A DNA stretch of 64,000 bases from an uncultured Muribaculaceae bacterium (GCA_910587355.1 CAJUKF010000002.1:53978-117977), one strand, 5' to 3'. Shown: positions 1 to 10,381, counted from the stretch's first letter. Translations and numbers: made by a program. Notes: generated by a model from the letters alone, not told the origin.

Positions 1-1350
1 CGAATGCTTGTCTTCAGCAGCGATAATATTCTGTATAGCCTTGAGTATTTCGTGCGACGAGACATCGGATTCGGCATCGGGCCGCTCGTTGAAGAAAAGT
101 TTCAGAGGATATACGCCGTGCGAAGTGAGAATATATTTATCGGCAGTAGCACGCGAAATCACAGAGAGGTCGAGGCCGGTACGCTCCGATATGTCCTTAA
201 GAATCATGGGACGAATATCGGCTTTTTCACCGGTGATGAAAAAAGTACGCTGAATATCGACTATCGCCTTTACTATCTTCATCATCGTCTCCGCTCTCAT
301 CCGCAGAAGACCGATGAACGCGGCGGCATCGTCATACTTACGCTTTTTGAAAGCAAGCGCCTGACGCTGGCGCTGACGCACAGCAGCATTAGCGCTCGGC
401 TTTTCAACAGGCGTCAAATCGGTAAAAGTCTCCTCGATGCCAAGCTCAGGGATATTGCCGAGAAGAGTGATTGTGAAAGCGCCCGATTCATGATTGTATT
501 CGAGAGCCACATCGGGATTGACATGACGCACACGGTCGGAGTTAGCACCGATACTGAGCGCCGAAGCTGGTTTGGGATTGAGGCTTTTGATGAGGTCGAG
601 AGCCTCAGAAAGATTTTCCTCAGAAATCTCAAGCTGAGCCATAAGGCGCGCATAATGCTTCTTGGAAAGCAAATCGAAATAATTCGCCACTATTTCGCGG
701 GCAGTGCGCTGAGTTACCGAAGCCTTCTTGCTGTCGAGCTGCAGCAACAGAGCGTCGCGAAGGTCAACTGCACCGATGCCGGGGGGGTCAAGTGTACGGA
801 TAAGGCTGAACACACGGTTCATGTCGGCCGGGGTAGGCTCGAACCCTTCGGCAATTGCTATATCGTCAGCGATAGATGCGAGACTTCGCGTGAGATAACC
901 GCTTTCATCAAAATTACCGATGATATATTCGGCGATACGTCGGTCGGAATCCGAAAGCTCATATTCCGAATCGAGCCGCTGCATCACAGCATCGTAAAGC
1001 GAATCTCCTTCGTCCGCGGCAATAGACGTAGGGTCGAAATCCTCATATCCGTCGGCTCGACGTCTGTACTGAACAGCCGAAGCCGGCATATCGTCCTCGG
1101 AGGCATAATCGGCCTGCTGAAGCTGTTCCGACGTCTCGTGAAAATCATTCTCGGGCAGATGTTCGTCGCCTGCCGAGGAGGATACCACTTCAAGAGCCGG
1201 ATTGTCGTCGAGCCGCGAACGAATCTCCTCTTCCAGTTCGGCAACAGACATTTCGAGCAGGCGTCCCAATGCCACATACTGCGGATTGAGACGCTGCTGG
1301 AGACGCTGTTGCTGCTCCTGAACAAGCCGTTGTTCGTTCGATGATGCCAA
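1..1350 (-). CDS. rpoN: RNA polymerase sigma-54 factor (partial, C-terminus outside window)
   Basis: Sigma-54 directs core RNA polymerase to -24/-12 promoters and needs AAA+ activators to open them. The visible 450 codons begin with the glutamine-rich activator-contact region (LVQEQQQRLQQRLNPQ, then LEMSVAELEEEI and DDNPALE), followed by an acidic linker, the core-binding domain and part of the DNA-binding region. The last readable residues are IQNIIAAEDKHS, so the RpoN box lies beyond position 1. I place the start at a TTG at 1350-1348, because the Q-rich start follows at once and no ATG occurs between it and the trpS stop 18 bp upstream. It is the last visible gene of the minus-strand run that begins at 10325. 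The opposite strand is also open over almost the whole length; I treat that as a composition effect. Confidence 0.9.
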   Translation of the reverse strand, partial: MASSNEQRLVQEQQQRLQQRLNPQYVALGRLLEMSVAELEEEIRSRLDDNPALEVVSSSAGDEHLPENDFHETSEQLQQADYASEDDMPASAVQYRRRADGYEDFDPTSIAADEGDSLYDAVMQRLDSEYELSDSDRRIAEYIIGNFDESGYLTRSLASIADDIAIAEGFEPTPADMNRVFSLIRTLDPPGIGAVDLRDALLLQLDSKKASVTQRTAREIVANYFDLLSKKHYARLMAQLEISEENLSEALDLIKSLNPKPASALSIGANSDRVRHVNPDVALEYNHESGAFTITLLGNIPELGIEETFTDLTPVEKPSANAAVRQRQRQALAFKKRKYDDAAAFIGLLRMRAETMMKIVKAIVDIQRTFFITGEKADIRPMILKDISERTGLDLSVISRATADKYILTSHGVYPLKLFFNERPDAESDVSSHEILKAIQNIIAAEDKHS

Positions 1351-1367
1351 TTTTACGGGCGAACTTG

Positions 1368-2441
1368 TCAGAACTTGCGGATACCCATGATGTAACGGAC
1401 CTCCGCAAGGGTCTTTGCCGCACGCTCGCGGGCCTTTTCAGCACCCATGCGCACAACTTTTGCAAGATATTCCTCATCGGCGAGAATGTCGTTGACGCGC
1501 TCACGGATAGGTGTTGTAACGGCAAGTATATCTTCGGCAATCTGCTTTTTGAGGTCGCCGTAGCGGATTGAACAGTCGGCATATGCATCGCGGAACTGCT
1601 GTACAACTTCAGGCTTCGAAGTGAGTTCAAGAAGCGAGAAAAGATTTGCGATAGGCTCCGACATAGGAGAATCGGGCTCTTTTGGCCCCTCATCCGTAAC
1701 GGCATGCATCACTTTTTTACGGAGTACCTTGGGGTCATCTACAAGATAGATGCAATTGCCTTCACTCTTACCCATTTTGCCCGAGCCATCGAGACCGGGA
1801 ACTTTGATAGGCTGTCCGCCGAAATCGAAGTCGGTAGGCTCCGGGAACAAATCAACGCCATAGAAAGAATTGAAGCGGCGTGCGAAGCGACGTGTGAGTT
1901 CGAGGTGCTGCAGCTGGTCTTTGCCCACAGGGACTTTCGTGGCTTTCTGAATAAGAATATCCACAGCCATGAGAGTGGGATATGTAAGGAGACCCGCATT
2001 TACACGCTTATTGGTCGAAGCACCGATAATTTCCTTTTCAAAAGCCTCGTCGCTGTCATCAGCAGGCGCGGTAATGCCGAGTGCTTTACGCGCTTTATCT
2101 TTGAAAGAAGTGGTACGCATCAGCTCGCCGATACCCACATGCATATTAAGAAGGAGGTACATCTCTGCGATTTCCGGCACATCGCTCTGCACGAAAATCG
2201 TTGATTTTTCCGGGTCAAGGCCGGCAGCCAGATATTCAGCAAGAATCTGACGGGCGTTCTTATGCAAATCCTCGGGATTTGGATTTGTTGTGAGCGCATG
2301 AAGGTCGGCTATGAAGAAGTTGCAGTCGTAGTCGTTCTGTACGGCAACGAACTTGCGCAAAGCACCGTAGTAGTTGCCGAGGTGAAGATTGCCAGTGGAA
2401 CGAATGCCACTGAGAACTATTTCTTTTTTCTGTTCAGGCAT
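1368..2441 (-). CDS. trpS: Tryptophan--tRNA ligase
   Basis: Cytoplasmic class I aminoacyl-tRNA synthetase that charges tRNA-Trp. The class I HIGH-type signature is GNLHLGNYYGA near residue 17, and the KMSKS loop appears as GKMGKSEGN near residue 200. Length (357 aa) is normal for bacterial TrpRS. The frame could begin at a TTG at 2453, but an ATG at 2441 directly precedes the conserved start (PEQKKEIVLSGIRSTGNLHLG) and is preferred. A TAnnTTTG-type box (TAAATTTG, 2463-2470 on the minus strand) lies just upstream in the gap after ligA, so trpS probably has its own promoter as well as possible read-through. rpoN follows with an 18 bp gap. Confidence 0.95.
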   Translation of the reverse strand: MPEQKKEIVLSGIRSTGNLHLGNYYGALRKFVAVQNDYDCNFFIADLHALTTNPNPEDLHKNARQILAEYLAAGLDPEKSTIFVQSDVPEIAEMYLLLNMHVGIGELMRTTSFKDKARKALGITAPADDSDEAFEKEIIGASTNKRVNAGLLTYPTLMAVDILIQKATKVPVGKDQLQHLELTRRFARRFNSFYGVDLFPEPTDFDFGGQPIKVPGLDGSGKMGKSEGNCIYLVDDPKVLRKKVMHAVTDEGPKEPDSPMSEPIANLFSLLELTSKPEVVQQFRDAYADCSIRYGDLKKQIAEDILAVTTPIRERVNDILADEEYLAKVVRMGAEKARERAAKTLAEVRYIMGIRKF

Positions 2442-2462
2442 AATAGATGTCAATTAATCTCG

Positions 2463-2470
2463 CAAATTTA
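2463..2470 (-). promoter_or_regulatory. Probable -7 box for trpS
   Basis: TAAATTTG on the minus strand fits the Bacteroidetes -7 consensus TAnnTTTG and lies 22 bases before the trpS ATG. No clear -33 TTTG at the usual spacing was found. Confidence 0.5.
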
Positions 2471-2504
2471 CGAATTTTTCTCGGTATGCCGTATAAAAAG
2501 CCTC

Positions 2505-4514
2505 TCAATCGCCAATCATGCGGAGAAAATCGTCCTCTCCGATAATGGGAATGCCGAGTTTAGTAGCTTTTTCGAGTTTCGCCGGGCCCATGTTCTCACC
2601 GGCGAGCACATAATCGGTCTTCTTGGAAATAGAACCGACGTTTTTGCCGCCATGGCGCTCGATGAGGCTCTTGTATTCCTCGCGGCTGTGCTTTGCAAAG
2701 ACACCGCTGATGACAAACGACTTTCCTCCGAGTACATCAGAAAGAGGTTCGCCGGCGGTGGCAGCTTCCACCTCCATTTTAAGGCCGGCGGCACGGAGAC
2801 GCTCCACCATACGTCTGTTCTGCTCATCGGCGAAGAATCCGGCAATAGAAGCGGCTATGCGTGCACCGACATCCTCGATAGCCTCAAGCTGCTCTACGGG
2901 CATCGACATAAGAGTGTCGATGTTTTTAGCGGCACGAGCTACCTTACGGGCCGTAGTCTCGCCGACAAAAGGAATTGAAAGTGCGAAAACAACACGCTCG
3001 AACGGCACATCCTTGCTTGCGTCAATACCGGCTATGACACGCTCGGCGCTCTTAGCACCGAACCCCTCGATTGTCATGAGCTGCTGAGGCGTGAGGTCGT
3101 AGAGGTCGGCCACATTGTGCACGAAACCGTGAGCGAAGAGCGCGGCAGCAGTCTCCTCCCCTATTCCGTCGATATTCATCATATGGCGCCCGACGAAATG
3201 CTCTATGCGTCCGACAATCTGAGGGATACAGCCTTCCTTGTTCGGGCAAACCCATGCGGCCTCGCCGTCGACACGGACCAGACGGGAACCACAGGCCGGG
3301 CAATGGCTTACGAACTGCACTGCCGGCGCGCCGGGAGTACGCTCCGAGACCTCCACACCGGTGATTTTGGGGATGATTTCGCCGCCTTTCTCGACATAGA
3401 GCATGTCACCCTCATGAATATCGAGCTGACGCATTATGTCCTCATTGTGCATTGAAGCACGTTTCACGACTGTTCCTGAAAGAAGGACCGGCTCAAGATT
3501 GGCAACGGGTGTGATTATGCCCATACGTCCGACATCGAATGATACGAATCGCAGACGGGTAAGAGCGCGCTCGGCAGCGAACTTGTATGCCACCGCCCAG
3601 CGCGGCGACTTGGCCGTAAAACCGAGATTGAGCTGCTGACGAAGCGAATTGACCTTGAAAACAAGGCCGTCGGTGGCAACGGGAAGATTCTTACGCGCCT
3701 TGTCCCAGTAGCTGATATATTCGTCGACCTCCTTTATAGAATGGAGACGCGTCATGGCATCGCTCACCTTGAAGCCCCAAGAACGGGCAGCCATCATATT
3801 GTCGTAGTGATTGTCGTACGGCAGATTGTCGCCAAGGAGATAATAGAGGTACGCATCCAGACCGCGACGGGCCACCTCCGCAGGATTGAGAAGTTTCATA
3901 GTGCCTGCGGCGGCATTGCGCGGATTTGCGAAGAGGGACTCGCCTGCCTCGGCACGCTCGGCGTTGAGACGGTCGAATGCCGCCCACGGCAGCAGCACCT
4001 CGCCTCGGATTTCAAAAAAATCGGGCCAGCCCGAGCCCTGAAGCTGCAAGGGAATGCTCTTTATAGTGCGTATATTGTCGGTGACGACATCGCCGACCTC
4101 ACCGTCGCCACGGGTGACGGCACGGATTAACTTACCGTGTTCATAAATGAGCGAGATGCCCGAGCCGTCGAATTTCATTTCGCCGACAACAGTCACCTCC
4201 TGCCCCATAAGAGCCTCGTCGACACGCTTAAACCAGGCATCCACATCGTCGATTGAATAAGTGTTGGCAAGCGAGAGCATGGGATATATATGGCGCACCT
4301 GCTCAAACCCCGTCGACAAATCCGAACCGACCCTCTGTGTAGGCGAATTGGGGTCGTACATCTCGGGATGGGCGGCCTCGAGCGCCTCAAGCTCTTTCAT
4401 GAGCATGTCGAAATCGGTATCGCTGATTTCGGGCAAGTTGGCTACATAATAATTATAGTTGTGCCGGTGTAGCTCCCGGCGCAGATATTCTATACGTTCT
4501 TTTTCGGAATCCAT
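2505..4514 (-). CDS. ligA: NAD-dependent DNA ligase LigA
   Basis: Seals nicks during replication and repair using NAD+. The adenylation lysine motif is present as KFDGSG near residue 115, after an N-terminal Ia domain that starts with [17 protein letters not shown]. The OB-fold follows, then a four-cysteine zinc finger (CPACG ... CPNKEGC, about residues 405-428), helix-hairpin-helix repeats, and a C-terminal BRCT domain from about residue 590 ([10 protein letters not shown]). At 669 aa it matches the family. Start ATG at 4514. It lies 23 bp downstream of ruvC on the same strand, so the two repair/replication genes are probably co-transcribed. Confidence 0.97.
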   Translation of the reverse strand: MDSEKERIEYLRRELHRHNYNYYVANLPEISDTDFDMLMKELEALEAAHPEMYDPNSPTQRVGSDLSTGFEQVRHIYPMLSLANTYSIDDVDAWFKRVDEALMGQEVTVVGEMKFDGSGISLIYEHGKLIRAVTRGDGEVGDVVTDNIRTIKSIPLQLQGSGWPDFFEIRGEVLLPWAAFDRLNAERAEAGESLFANPRNAAAGTMKLLNPAEVARRGLDAYLYYLLGDNLPYDNHYDNMMAARSWGFKVSDAMTRLHSIKEVDEYISYWDKARKNLPVATDGLVFKVNSLRQQLNLGFTAKSPRWAVAYKFAAERALTRLRFVSFDVGRMGIITPVANLEPVLLSGTVVKRASMHNEDIMRQLDIHEGDMLYVEKGGEIIPKITGVEVSERTPGAPAVQFVSHCPACGSRLVRVDGEAAWVCPNKEGCIPQIVGRIEHFVGRHMMNIDGIGEETAAALFAHGFVHNVADLYDLTPQQLMTIEGFGAKSAERVIAGIDASKDVPFERVVFALSIPFVGETTARKVARAAKNIDTLMSMPVEQLEAIEDVGARIAASIAGFFADEQNRRMVERLRAAGLKMEVEAATAGEPLSDVLGGKSFVISGVFAKHSREEYKSLIERHGGKNVGSISKKTDYVLAGENMGPAKLEKATKLGIPIIGEDDFLRMIGD

Positions 4515-4537
4515 TGTCGGTTATTACAGTTAATACA

Positions 4538-5116
4538 TTACAGACCTTTGACTTTATCGGGATTTCGCGCTATGAAATCCTTCCATGAGGATGCCTTTGG
4601 CAACGATGGTTTTCCCGACTCATAGAAGTGGCAGAGCGCAGCCGCCAGAGCATCGGAAGCATCGAGTTTCGGCAATATATTCTCACGAGGAATGGAAAGA
4701 ATGCGCACAAGCATTTCGCACACCTGCTCTTTGGAAGCCGCGCCGTTGCCGGTGATTGACTGCTTGATTTTGCGCGGCTCGTATTCGCTGATTGGCACCT
4801 GATGCGAGAGAGCGGCAGCCATGGCCACACCCTGGGCGCGACCGAGCTTCAGCATTGACTGCACATTCTTGCCGAAAAAGGGAGCCTCAATGGCGACCTC
4901 ATCGGGACAATACTGCTCCACGAGCATCTTCACACGCTCGTAAATACGGGCAAGACGCATATAGTGGTCTTCGATTTTCGAAAGCTCAATCAGCCCCATG
5001 GCTATCATCCCAGGCTTTTTTCCGTATACGCCAAGTATGCCATAGCCCATGACAATCGTGCCCGGGTCGATGCCCAGAATTATGCGGTCGGCTTTTTTTA
5101 CAGTCTGCTCAATCAT
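4538..5116 (-). CDS. ruvC: Crossover junction endodeoxyribonuclease RuvC
   Basis: Resolves Holliday junctions together with RuvAB. The N-terminal RILGIDPGT motif carries the first catalytic aspartate, [10 protein letters not shown] carries the glutamate, and the C-terminal [14 protein letters not shown] carries the last acidic pair. A longer frame extends to 5149, but the ATG at 5116 is preferred. It gives 192 aa, close to the family length, and overlaps the end of the DUF4286 gene by 8 bases (ATGATTGA), a normal translational-coupling arrangement. Confidence 0.95.
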   Translation of the reverse strand: MIEQTVKKADRIILGIDPGTIVMGYGILGVYGKKPGMIAMGLIELSKIEDHYMRLARIYERVKMLVEQYCPDEVAIEAPFFGKNVQSMLKLGRAQGVAMAAALSHQVPISEYEPRKIKQSITGNGAASKEQVCEMLVRILSIPRENILPKLDASDALAAALCHFYESGKPSLPKASSWKDFIARNPDKVKGL

Positions 5117-5447
5117 CGGCGCTTTTACTGGAGTCGTGAACAACATCAAGCACAGTGTCGAACATTGCGATTTTTCCTGCCCATTTACGTTTCATGTAAC
5201 GTATGAGGAGAGGAAGGACGTGTGCGGCAAAATCATCGTAGAGTTGCTGCGAAGGCGCCCTGAACTGCAATGCAAAAGTGCGCGAAGGCGCCAGAGGCGG
5301 CTGCGCCTCACGGTCGCGCACGGCAGTAAAGAGGATATTGTACATACCTGCCTCAGAGGCGCGGGGAATAAACTGACCTATTATATATTCCGTGAAAGCA
5401 CCGGCAGCCGAGGCATCGATGCTGAATGTGGTGTTCAAGAGTATCAT
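5109..5447 (-). CDS. DUF4286 family protein
   Basis: A 112-residue soluble protein that I recognise as DUF4286 from its start ([16 protein letters not shown]) and the pattern of a short alpha/beta domain. The function is unknown. Bacteroidetes genomes often place it next to ruvC, as here. Its start overlaps the glycosyltransferase stop in an ATGA, and its stop overlaps the ruvC start, so all three are probably translated from one message. No signal peptide or membrane segment is visible. Confidence 0.8.
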   Translation of the reverse strand: MILLNTTFSIDASAAGAFTEYIIGQFIPRASEAGMYNILFTAVRDREAQPPLAPSRTFALQFRAPSQQLYDDFAAHVLPLLIRYMKRKWAGKIAMFDTVLDVVHDSSKSADD

Positions 5448-6196
5448 TTCTTTCTATCTGTCAAATGACGCGCCAGCGCACGGAAAGCGAATCCGAAATG
5501 ACGCAGCACCGTGGGGAGCGTACCATAATAAAAACACATGATGCGGAAGCGCTCGATGAGGGATGCACGCCGGTTGCGGGTAGTGGCACCTTCGTCAAGA
5601 TAGTCGGTAAATACCGTATCTATAAGGCCGACGTTATGGCGAGAATGCTGAAGACATCCTATGCACCAGTCGTAGTCGGCCGAAAACCGGTACTTAAGGT
5701 TGTAAGGCGAAGCAATGCGTCGCAGGGCCACAAACGACTGATGACACACCAGCATACCATCGGCAAAACTACGCAAAGTAAGTTTTTCGGGCGCGGAAAG
5801 GTGACGCGGACGCAGATATCTGCCCTCATTATCGACAATATCGGTCTGTCCGTAGACTATTCCCGGGCGAGAATGCTCTTCAATTGCCTTGGCTATCACA
5901 GCGAGAGTGTCGGCCGAATGGAATTTGTCACCGGCATTGAGAAATATCAGATAATCGCCGGATGTCTTCGACATGCCTTTGTTCATAGCGTCGTATATGC
6001 CGCCATCGCGCTCCGATACCCAGTTGCGGCGAGAATCAGGATGTGATTTTATGATTGAGAGAGTGCTGTCGGAAGACTTTCCGTCGACAATAAAATGTTC
6101 GTAATCGCCGAATGTCTGTTCGTCGACACTCACGATAGTACGCTCTATTGTACCGGCGGCGTTATAGCATACAGTGATGATTGAAAAGAGAGGCAT
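5444..6196 (-). CDS. Family 2 glycosyltransferase
   Basis: A GT-A fold enzyme that transfers a sugar from a nucleotide donor; the acceptor cannot be told. The N-terminal FSIITVCYNAAGTIERTI is the typical GT2 nucleotide-binding start. EHFIVDGKSSDST gives the first acidic cluster near residue 40, and LIFLNAGD near residue 85 holds the metal-binding aspartate. RFSADYDWCI near residue 165 fits the acceptor side. At 250 aa with no membrane segments it is a small cytoplasmic GT2 of the WcaA/colanic-acid type. It follows the 1374-residue gene by only 4 bp and overlaps DUF4286 by 4 bp. Confidence 0.88.
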   Translation of the reverse strand: MPLFSIITVCYNAAGTIERTIVSVDEQTFGDYEHFIVDGKSSDSTLSIIKSHPDSRRNWVSERDGGIYDAMNKGMSKTSGDYLIFLNAGDKFHSADTLAVIAKAIEEHSRPGIVYGQTDIVDNEGRYLRPRHLSAPEKLTLRSFADGMLVCHQSFVALRRIASPYNLKYRFSADYDWCIGCLQHSRHNVGLIDTVFTDYLDEGATTRNRRASLIERFRIMCFYYGTLPTVLRHFGFAFRALARHLTDRKK

Positions 6197-6200
6197 AATC

Positions 6201-9200
6201 TCAGTTTACTTGTGGAATACAATCCTTTACGAGCAATTGGAGCTTGTAAGCGAGGTCGGAGGAGGTGCTTTTCACACGCATAGTCTCGCCGAACCGTCTT
6301 GCCGGGAGTCGGTCGGCCATGCAGTCTTTGAAATGAGACAGAGCCGAAGCATCGGCAATTTCAAAGCCGAATGTGCGGTTGATAGGTGATTCGTGCAGCC
6401 TGACTGGCTTGCTCATGAGATGATTTGCATCTATCGAAGATATTTTCACGGCTCTGCGCCAGAGAGTATCGGCACTGTCAGCGCCCATCACAATGAGAGC
6501 ATCGTCTTTTGAGGCGAGTGATACGAACCGCACCTCATAGTCGGCATTGAAGCTGACTGTCTTTGTTGTCTTTACCTTCTGGTAAATTTCTGCCAGTGGA
6601 ATGCGGAGGGCGCGTTCGTTGTCATAACCGATGACAAGATAACCGTTTTCAAGTCCATGAGGAATGACAAGGGTCTGGACGCAATCGTCTGCTCCGGGAT
6701 ATATATATAAGTCGGAGGTAGAGAAAAGCAGTTTATTGTCCTTAAAGAAATAGAGAAATCCGTAAGGCTCGACAAACTCCGGTTCATAACTACGGTAGAC
6801 ATTGGGGCGCCACAGCGATGTGGCAATCACCTGGCTATCGGGACGGGGCTCTTCGACGGCAACAGGCTGCGGCAACTCTTCAGTGACGGGTACAGGCGCG
6901 GAATCATCATCCATGACGTCGCCGTCGGATTCCATAACCGCGTCGTCATCCTCAGCTTCCTCGGCTTTGGCATGCAGGGCAATCTGCTCCCGGAGACGCA
7001 ACTCCTTGCGTTCTTCCTCAAACTCTCGGATTGATTTTTCGTCGGAAATCAGTCGGGTGACCTCACCGGTCTGGCGCACCCAGAGTTCATTGTCGATTCT
7101 CACCGGTTCGAGGGAGCGCTCAATCTGAATGTCGACAACGCCTTTCTGAGCTTCGGGGTCCTGGACGATGTTGATTTTGCGGGCAATGGTATCACCGAAA
7201 TTGTAAGTGACAAGGTGGTTGATGAAGAGGCAGAGCGAGGGAACGTCTTTGATTTTGTGCATGTATCTGCCATCGGAAACGGTATGACGCTCATAGTATC
7301 GGAAGTCATCGGGCATACCGGCCTCGTAGCCCTCGTTGTTCACACCGAGATAGAGGTGACCGCCTTCGGCGTTGAGCAGGCCGGCAATTCGGGTGAGAAT
7401 ATTATGCTGCTGACGAGCCGGATTCTCCACCATTTTTTCACCGGGCTTGACCGGAGGAAATACAAGAGACGTCTTGAATTCGACATATTTCGATTCAGAG
7501 CCGTAGTGTTTGCCCGTGCGGATTTCATTGTTGACGTTGAGCTTTTTCATGATTTCCTGACGTATGCCGTCGGCAATCGTCTTATTCACTTCATTGGGAC
7601 CGCTCATAAGCATATTGTAGCTGAGTACAAGACGGGCGATGCTGCCTTCGAGCTCCGAGGCAGGCTCGGCGACGGTGCGGTAAAGCCGCTCGGTGTAATC
7701 AGGATTCGAGAGCCACGACACCATTTCGAGACGATAGAAAATCATGCCGAGAAGAGCGTCTTCGGATGCAGGGCCACGCAGCGGCTCGAGCTTTGCGGGG
7801 TCGAGGCGGGCGTTGGTGGCATAATCTTTATGGAGACCCAGAAGGCGCGCATGCGTGCGCAGAGTTGAAGCAAGGCTTTCATCGGCTATAATCCTTGCCA
7901 GAAGGGCCGCGAAACGCAGATAATCGTAGGCCTGCATGAGGTCGGTGGAGGCGATTGCATTGAAACGAAAAATTTCTATGAGTTCACGGACATCATCGGT
8001 ATTGAGAATTTCGTCAGGGTCTCGGAGGAGTCCGTCGCTTCCGGCCTCATCAGCGTCTTCCTCTGCATCGGGCAGGGCGATTTCCTGCATGAGACAGTCG
8101 AAAGCGGTATTTTTTGTAAAAGACTTGGTATCGTCGATGCCGATGATTTCAAAAGCCTTTGTACCGTCGGTAGGAGGAAGGAGACGTACGGTGATGATGT
8201 CGCCAACGTGATAGTCGTGCTCCTTCTGCGGGCATGGGACATAAATGCTGACGCCATCGGAGGTGAAGCCTGTATAACCCACAAATCGCTGTGCGGCGTC
8301 GTGCGCCTCATGAGCGATGAGTACGCTGTACTCCTCGCCGGTCTGATAATAGGCATCGGTATAGGTCTTCACTTCGTTGGCGAGCGAGAAGACATATGTG
8401 CCGTCGGGATTGAGACGCTTGACGCGTGCACGGTAAACGAGTTTGCGGCCTGTCTCGTCGCGGAATGAGAATTCATTGATTTGACGCAGCGAATATCCTA
8501 CCACCTCGCTTCGATAAAGAAGGCCAAAGCCTTCGCTGTAGTCGCTGTCATCAATATGACAATGGAAAACGGGATTTCCGTCGCCGGTGTCGTCGACGCT
8601 GTCGACAACGATGAATACCTCGTCGTCCTCCTCGGCGCGGCGCATGGTGCGGTCGACGGTCAGGACCGGCACCGGCTCGTTGCTGTCGAAGAGCTGATGC
8701 TCTATATCGCCCCACCAGAGTTCATGTTCGTCGAGTTTCTTGATTTTGGATGCGGTAAGCGAGCGTACGCCCTCCACATGCACCTGAGGCCGTAGCCACG
8801 GCATCAGATTCTCGGGGATGGCACTCTCGGTGACATCATTGCGGCGCGACTGCGACACGACCACCCCTTCGGAGGAGACAGAGATATCAATCATGCCGTT
8901 GGTGTAGAGATGGTTAGTGGTGAGGGCCTGCAACTCGCCGGTGTAGGGCATCACCATTGCCGATGTCATCATCATGTTGGGCTCTTTGAGCTGCTCGAAA
9001 CGTAGATTGCCATGTACTTTCACGCCCATGAGCGCAAGAAACGACTTAGAAAGGAGCTGACGGGTATTGTTGGGCCGGAGGAGGGATATATAGCGGTAGT
9101 AGAGGGAGGAGTTGCTGTTTATATTGTCGTTCTCGTCGCCGAGGAGTATCTGCAGGGCCAGAGCCATGACTACGGCCTGTATGCGGGCTTTCTGACCGAG

Positions 9201-10325
9201 GCTCTCGGCCATTGGAAGCGCATCGATTTTGGTACGTGCCTGCCGGACGTAGATTTCGAACTGCTCGACGAAAGCGCTGCGGAATGGCTCGCGCTTCCAG
9301 TTGTCGAGGTCGCGGCTGAGAATACCCTCGAAGATGCGGCTCATGTAGTTGCCCACCTTTTCGGGATGCAGGCGGAAAAAGAGCATAAGCACAGCAAACT
9401 GGTCGGCGGGGTGGAATAGGTAGCCGGATTTCTCGAGTTTATCGAGGAGGCCGTTCACAAACTGGTCTTCGCAGCCGCCGGCTATGATTTCAAGCGTACG
9501 GCGGTAGGGTGCCACGCTTTCAACCATCGTTGTGAGCTGCCGGCGGTAATTCCGCTGTTGCTCGGCAGGAGCAGCGTTGAGATAGCCAGAGCCTTCAAGC
9601 AAAAACAGGAGAGTATCGCGAAGAGTGTCGAGCAGTTCTTCACACACGCGGTGGCACTGCTGAAGTTTGGCTGTCAGAAACCACTCGGGCATACGGGCCA
9701 GAATGGTACGGGCCGTGTTGACAGGCCAGAGGGGATTCTGATTGGAGATTTCCCGGCGTGCTTCGGTAGATTCATCGATAAGACGCTCCATAATGAACCG
9801 ACGTAGCAGAGAACGTGTGCCGATGGCATCGAAAATGGTCTCAGGACTAAAAAAGGTGAATTTCGCTACCTCGTCGACGAGTTCAAACTGGAAATAATTC
9901 GGAGTGAGTTTAACAAACCTACATTTTACTATCTGACCTTTAGACAGAATATTGTCGGTGTACTGAAGATTATAGAAAATACCGTTGCGGTCAATTATGC
10001 GGTAAGGCTCTTCCGCTGGTTTTGCCGGCACATAAAACACCTCACACTCAAATATATCGCCTCGACGAAACCTTACGTTATAGAGCTCATATACATAAGG
10101 GGGTACGACATGTGTCACCACGGGCAAGCCGTTGTCATCAAAACTCTTTACACGACAAGACAGTTGTGAGGGCGCTATATATCCTGCTCTTTTCTGAAAC
10201 TGCAGCTTGGGCAGAGTGATTTCTGCGACACCGTCGGGCATCTCGGCTTTTAAGCGGAAAACATCATCACGGGCATCGCCCGGCAACACTTCAAACGGAT
10301 AAATCTGATTGACAATGTAATTCAT
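6201..10325 (-). CDS. Large multidomain protein with AlbA_2/Schlafen-type domain and OB/S1-like segments
   Basis: A 1374-residue soluble protein of unknown function. About residues 940-1090 contain a divergent AlbA_2 (Schlafen AlbA-like, PF04326-type) domain: KYVEFKTSL, then RIAGLLNAEGGHLYLGVNNEG, and later LWVRQTGEVTRLI. Two or three beta-rich stretches (about residues 85-155, 558-670 and 680-750) read like S1/OB folds, for example RRGDIFECEVF and HVGDIITVRLLP. Between them is a long helical region. After an acidic low-complexity linker (AEEAEDDDAV, about 1140-1190) comes a beta-rich C-terminal domain of about 190 residues. No transmembrane segment, signal peptide or Walker A motif was found. 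It opens the minus-strand run leading into a glycosyltransferase, ruvC and ligA. Nucleic-acid binding is inferred from the domain types only. Confidence 0.75.
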   Translation of the reverse strand: MNYIVNQIYPFEVLPGDARDDVFRLKAEMPDGVAEITLPKLQFQKRAGYIAPSQLSCRVKSFDDNGLPVVTHVVPPYVYELYNVRFRRGDIFECEVFYVPAKPAEEPYRIIDRNGIFYNLQYTDNILSKGQIVKCRFVKLTPNYFQFELVDEVAKFTFFSPETIFDAIGTRSLLRRFIMERLIDESTEARREISNQNPLWPVNTARTILARMPEWFLTAKLQQCHRVCEELLDTLRDTLLFLLEGSGYLNAAPAEQQRNYRRQLTTMVESVAPYRRTLEIIAGGCEDQFVNGLLDKLEKSGYLFHPADQFAVLMLFFRLHPEKVGNYMSRIFEGILSRDLDNWKREPFRSAFVEQFEIYVRQARTKIDALPMAESLGQKARIQAVVMALALQILLGDENDNINSNSSLYYRYISLLRPNNTRQLLSKSFLALMGVKVHGNLRFEQLKEPNMMMTSAMVMPYTGELQALTTNHLYTNGMIDISVSSEGVVVSQSRRNDVTESAIPENLMPWLRPQVHVEGVRSLTASKIKKLDEHELWWGDIEHQLFDSNEPVPVLTVDRTMRRAEEDDEVFIVVDSVDDTGDGNPVFHCHIDDSDYSEGFGLLYRSEVVGYSLRQINEFSFRDETGRKLVYRARVKRLNPDGTYVFSLANEVKTYTDAYYQTGEEYSVLIAHEAHDAAQRFVGYTGFTSDGVSIYVPCPQKEHDYHVGDIITVRLLPPTDGTKAFEIIGIDDTKSFTKNTAFDCLMQEIALPDAEEDADEAGSDGLLRDPDEILNTDDVRELIEIFRFNAIASTDLMQAYDYLRFAALLARIIADESLASTLRTHARLLGLHKDYATNARLDPAKLEPLRGPASEDALLGMIFYRLEMVSWLSNPDYTERLYRTVAEPASELEGSIARLVLSYNMLMSGPNEVNKTIADGIRQEIMKKLNVNNEIRTGKHYGSESKYVEFKTSLVFPPVKPGEKMVENPARQQHNILTRIAGLLNAEGGHLYLGVNNEGYEAGMPDDFRYYERHTVSDGRYMHKIKDVPSLCLFINHLVTYNFGDTIARKINIVQDPEAQKGVVDIQIERSLEPVRIDNELWVRQTGEVTRLISDEKSIREFEEERKELRLREQIALHAKAEEAEDDDAVMESDGDVMDDDSAPVPVTEELPQPVAVEEPRPDSQVIATSLWRPNVYRSYEPEFVEPYGFLYFFKDNKLLFSTSDLYIYPGADDCVQTLVIPHGLENGYLVIGYDNERALRIPLAEIYQKVKTTKTVSFNADYEVRFVSLASKDDALIVMGADSADTLWRRAVKISSIDANHLMSKPVRLHESPINRTFGFEIADASALSHFKDCMADRLPARRFGETMRVKSTSSDLAYKLQLLVKDCIPQVN

Positions 10326-10381
10326 TTTCTTTAATTTTAATTATTGACTTATGTACGCAATGTGCGCACTTTTGAATCTTA

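Noticed and set aside
4..1344. Long open frame on the plus strand opposite rpoN
   Set aside because: The minus frame encodes an unmistakable sigma-54 factor; the plus frame has no recognisable domain and arises from codon-third-position composition.
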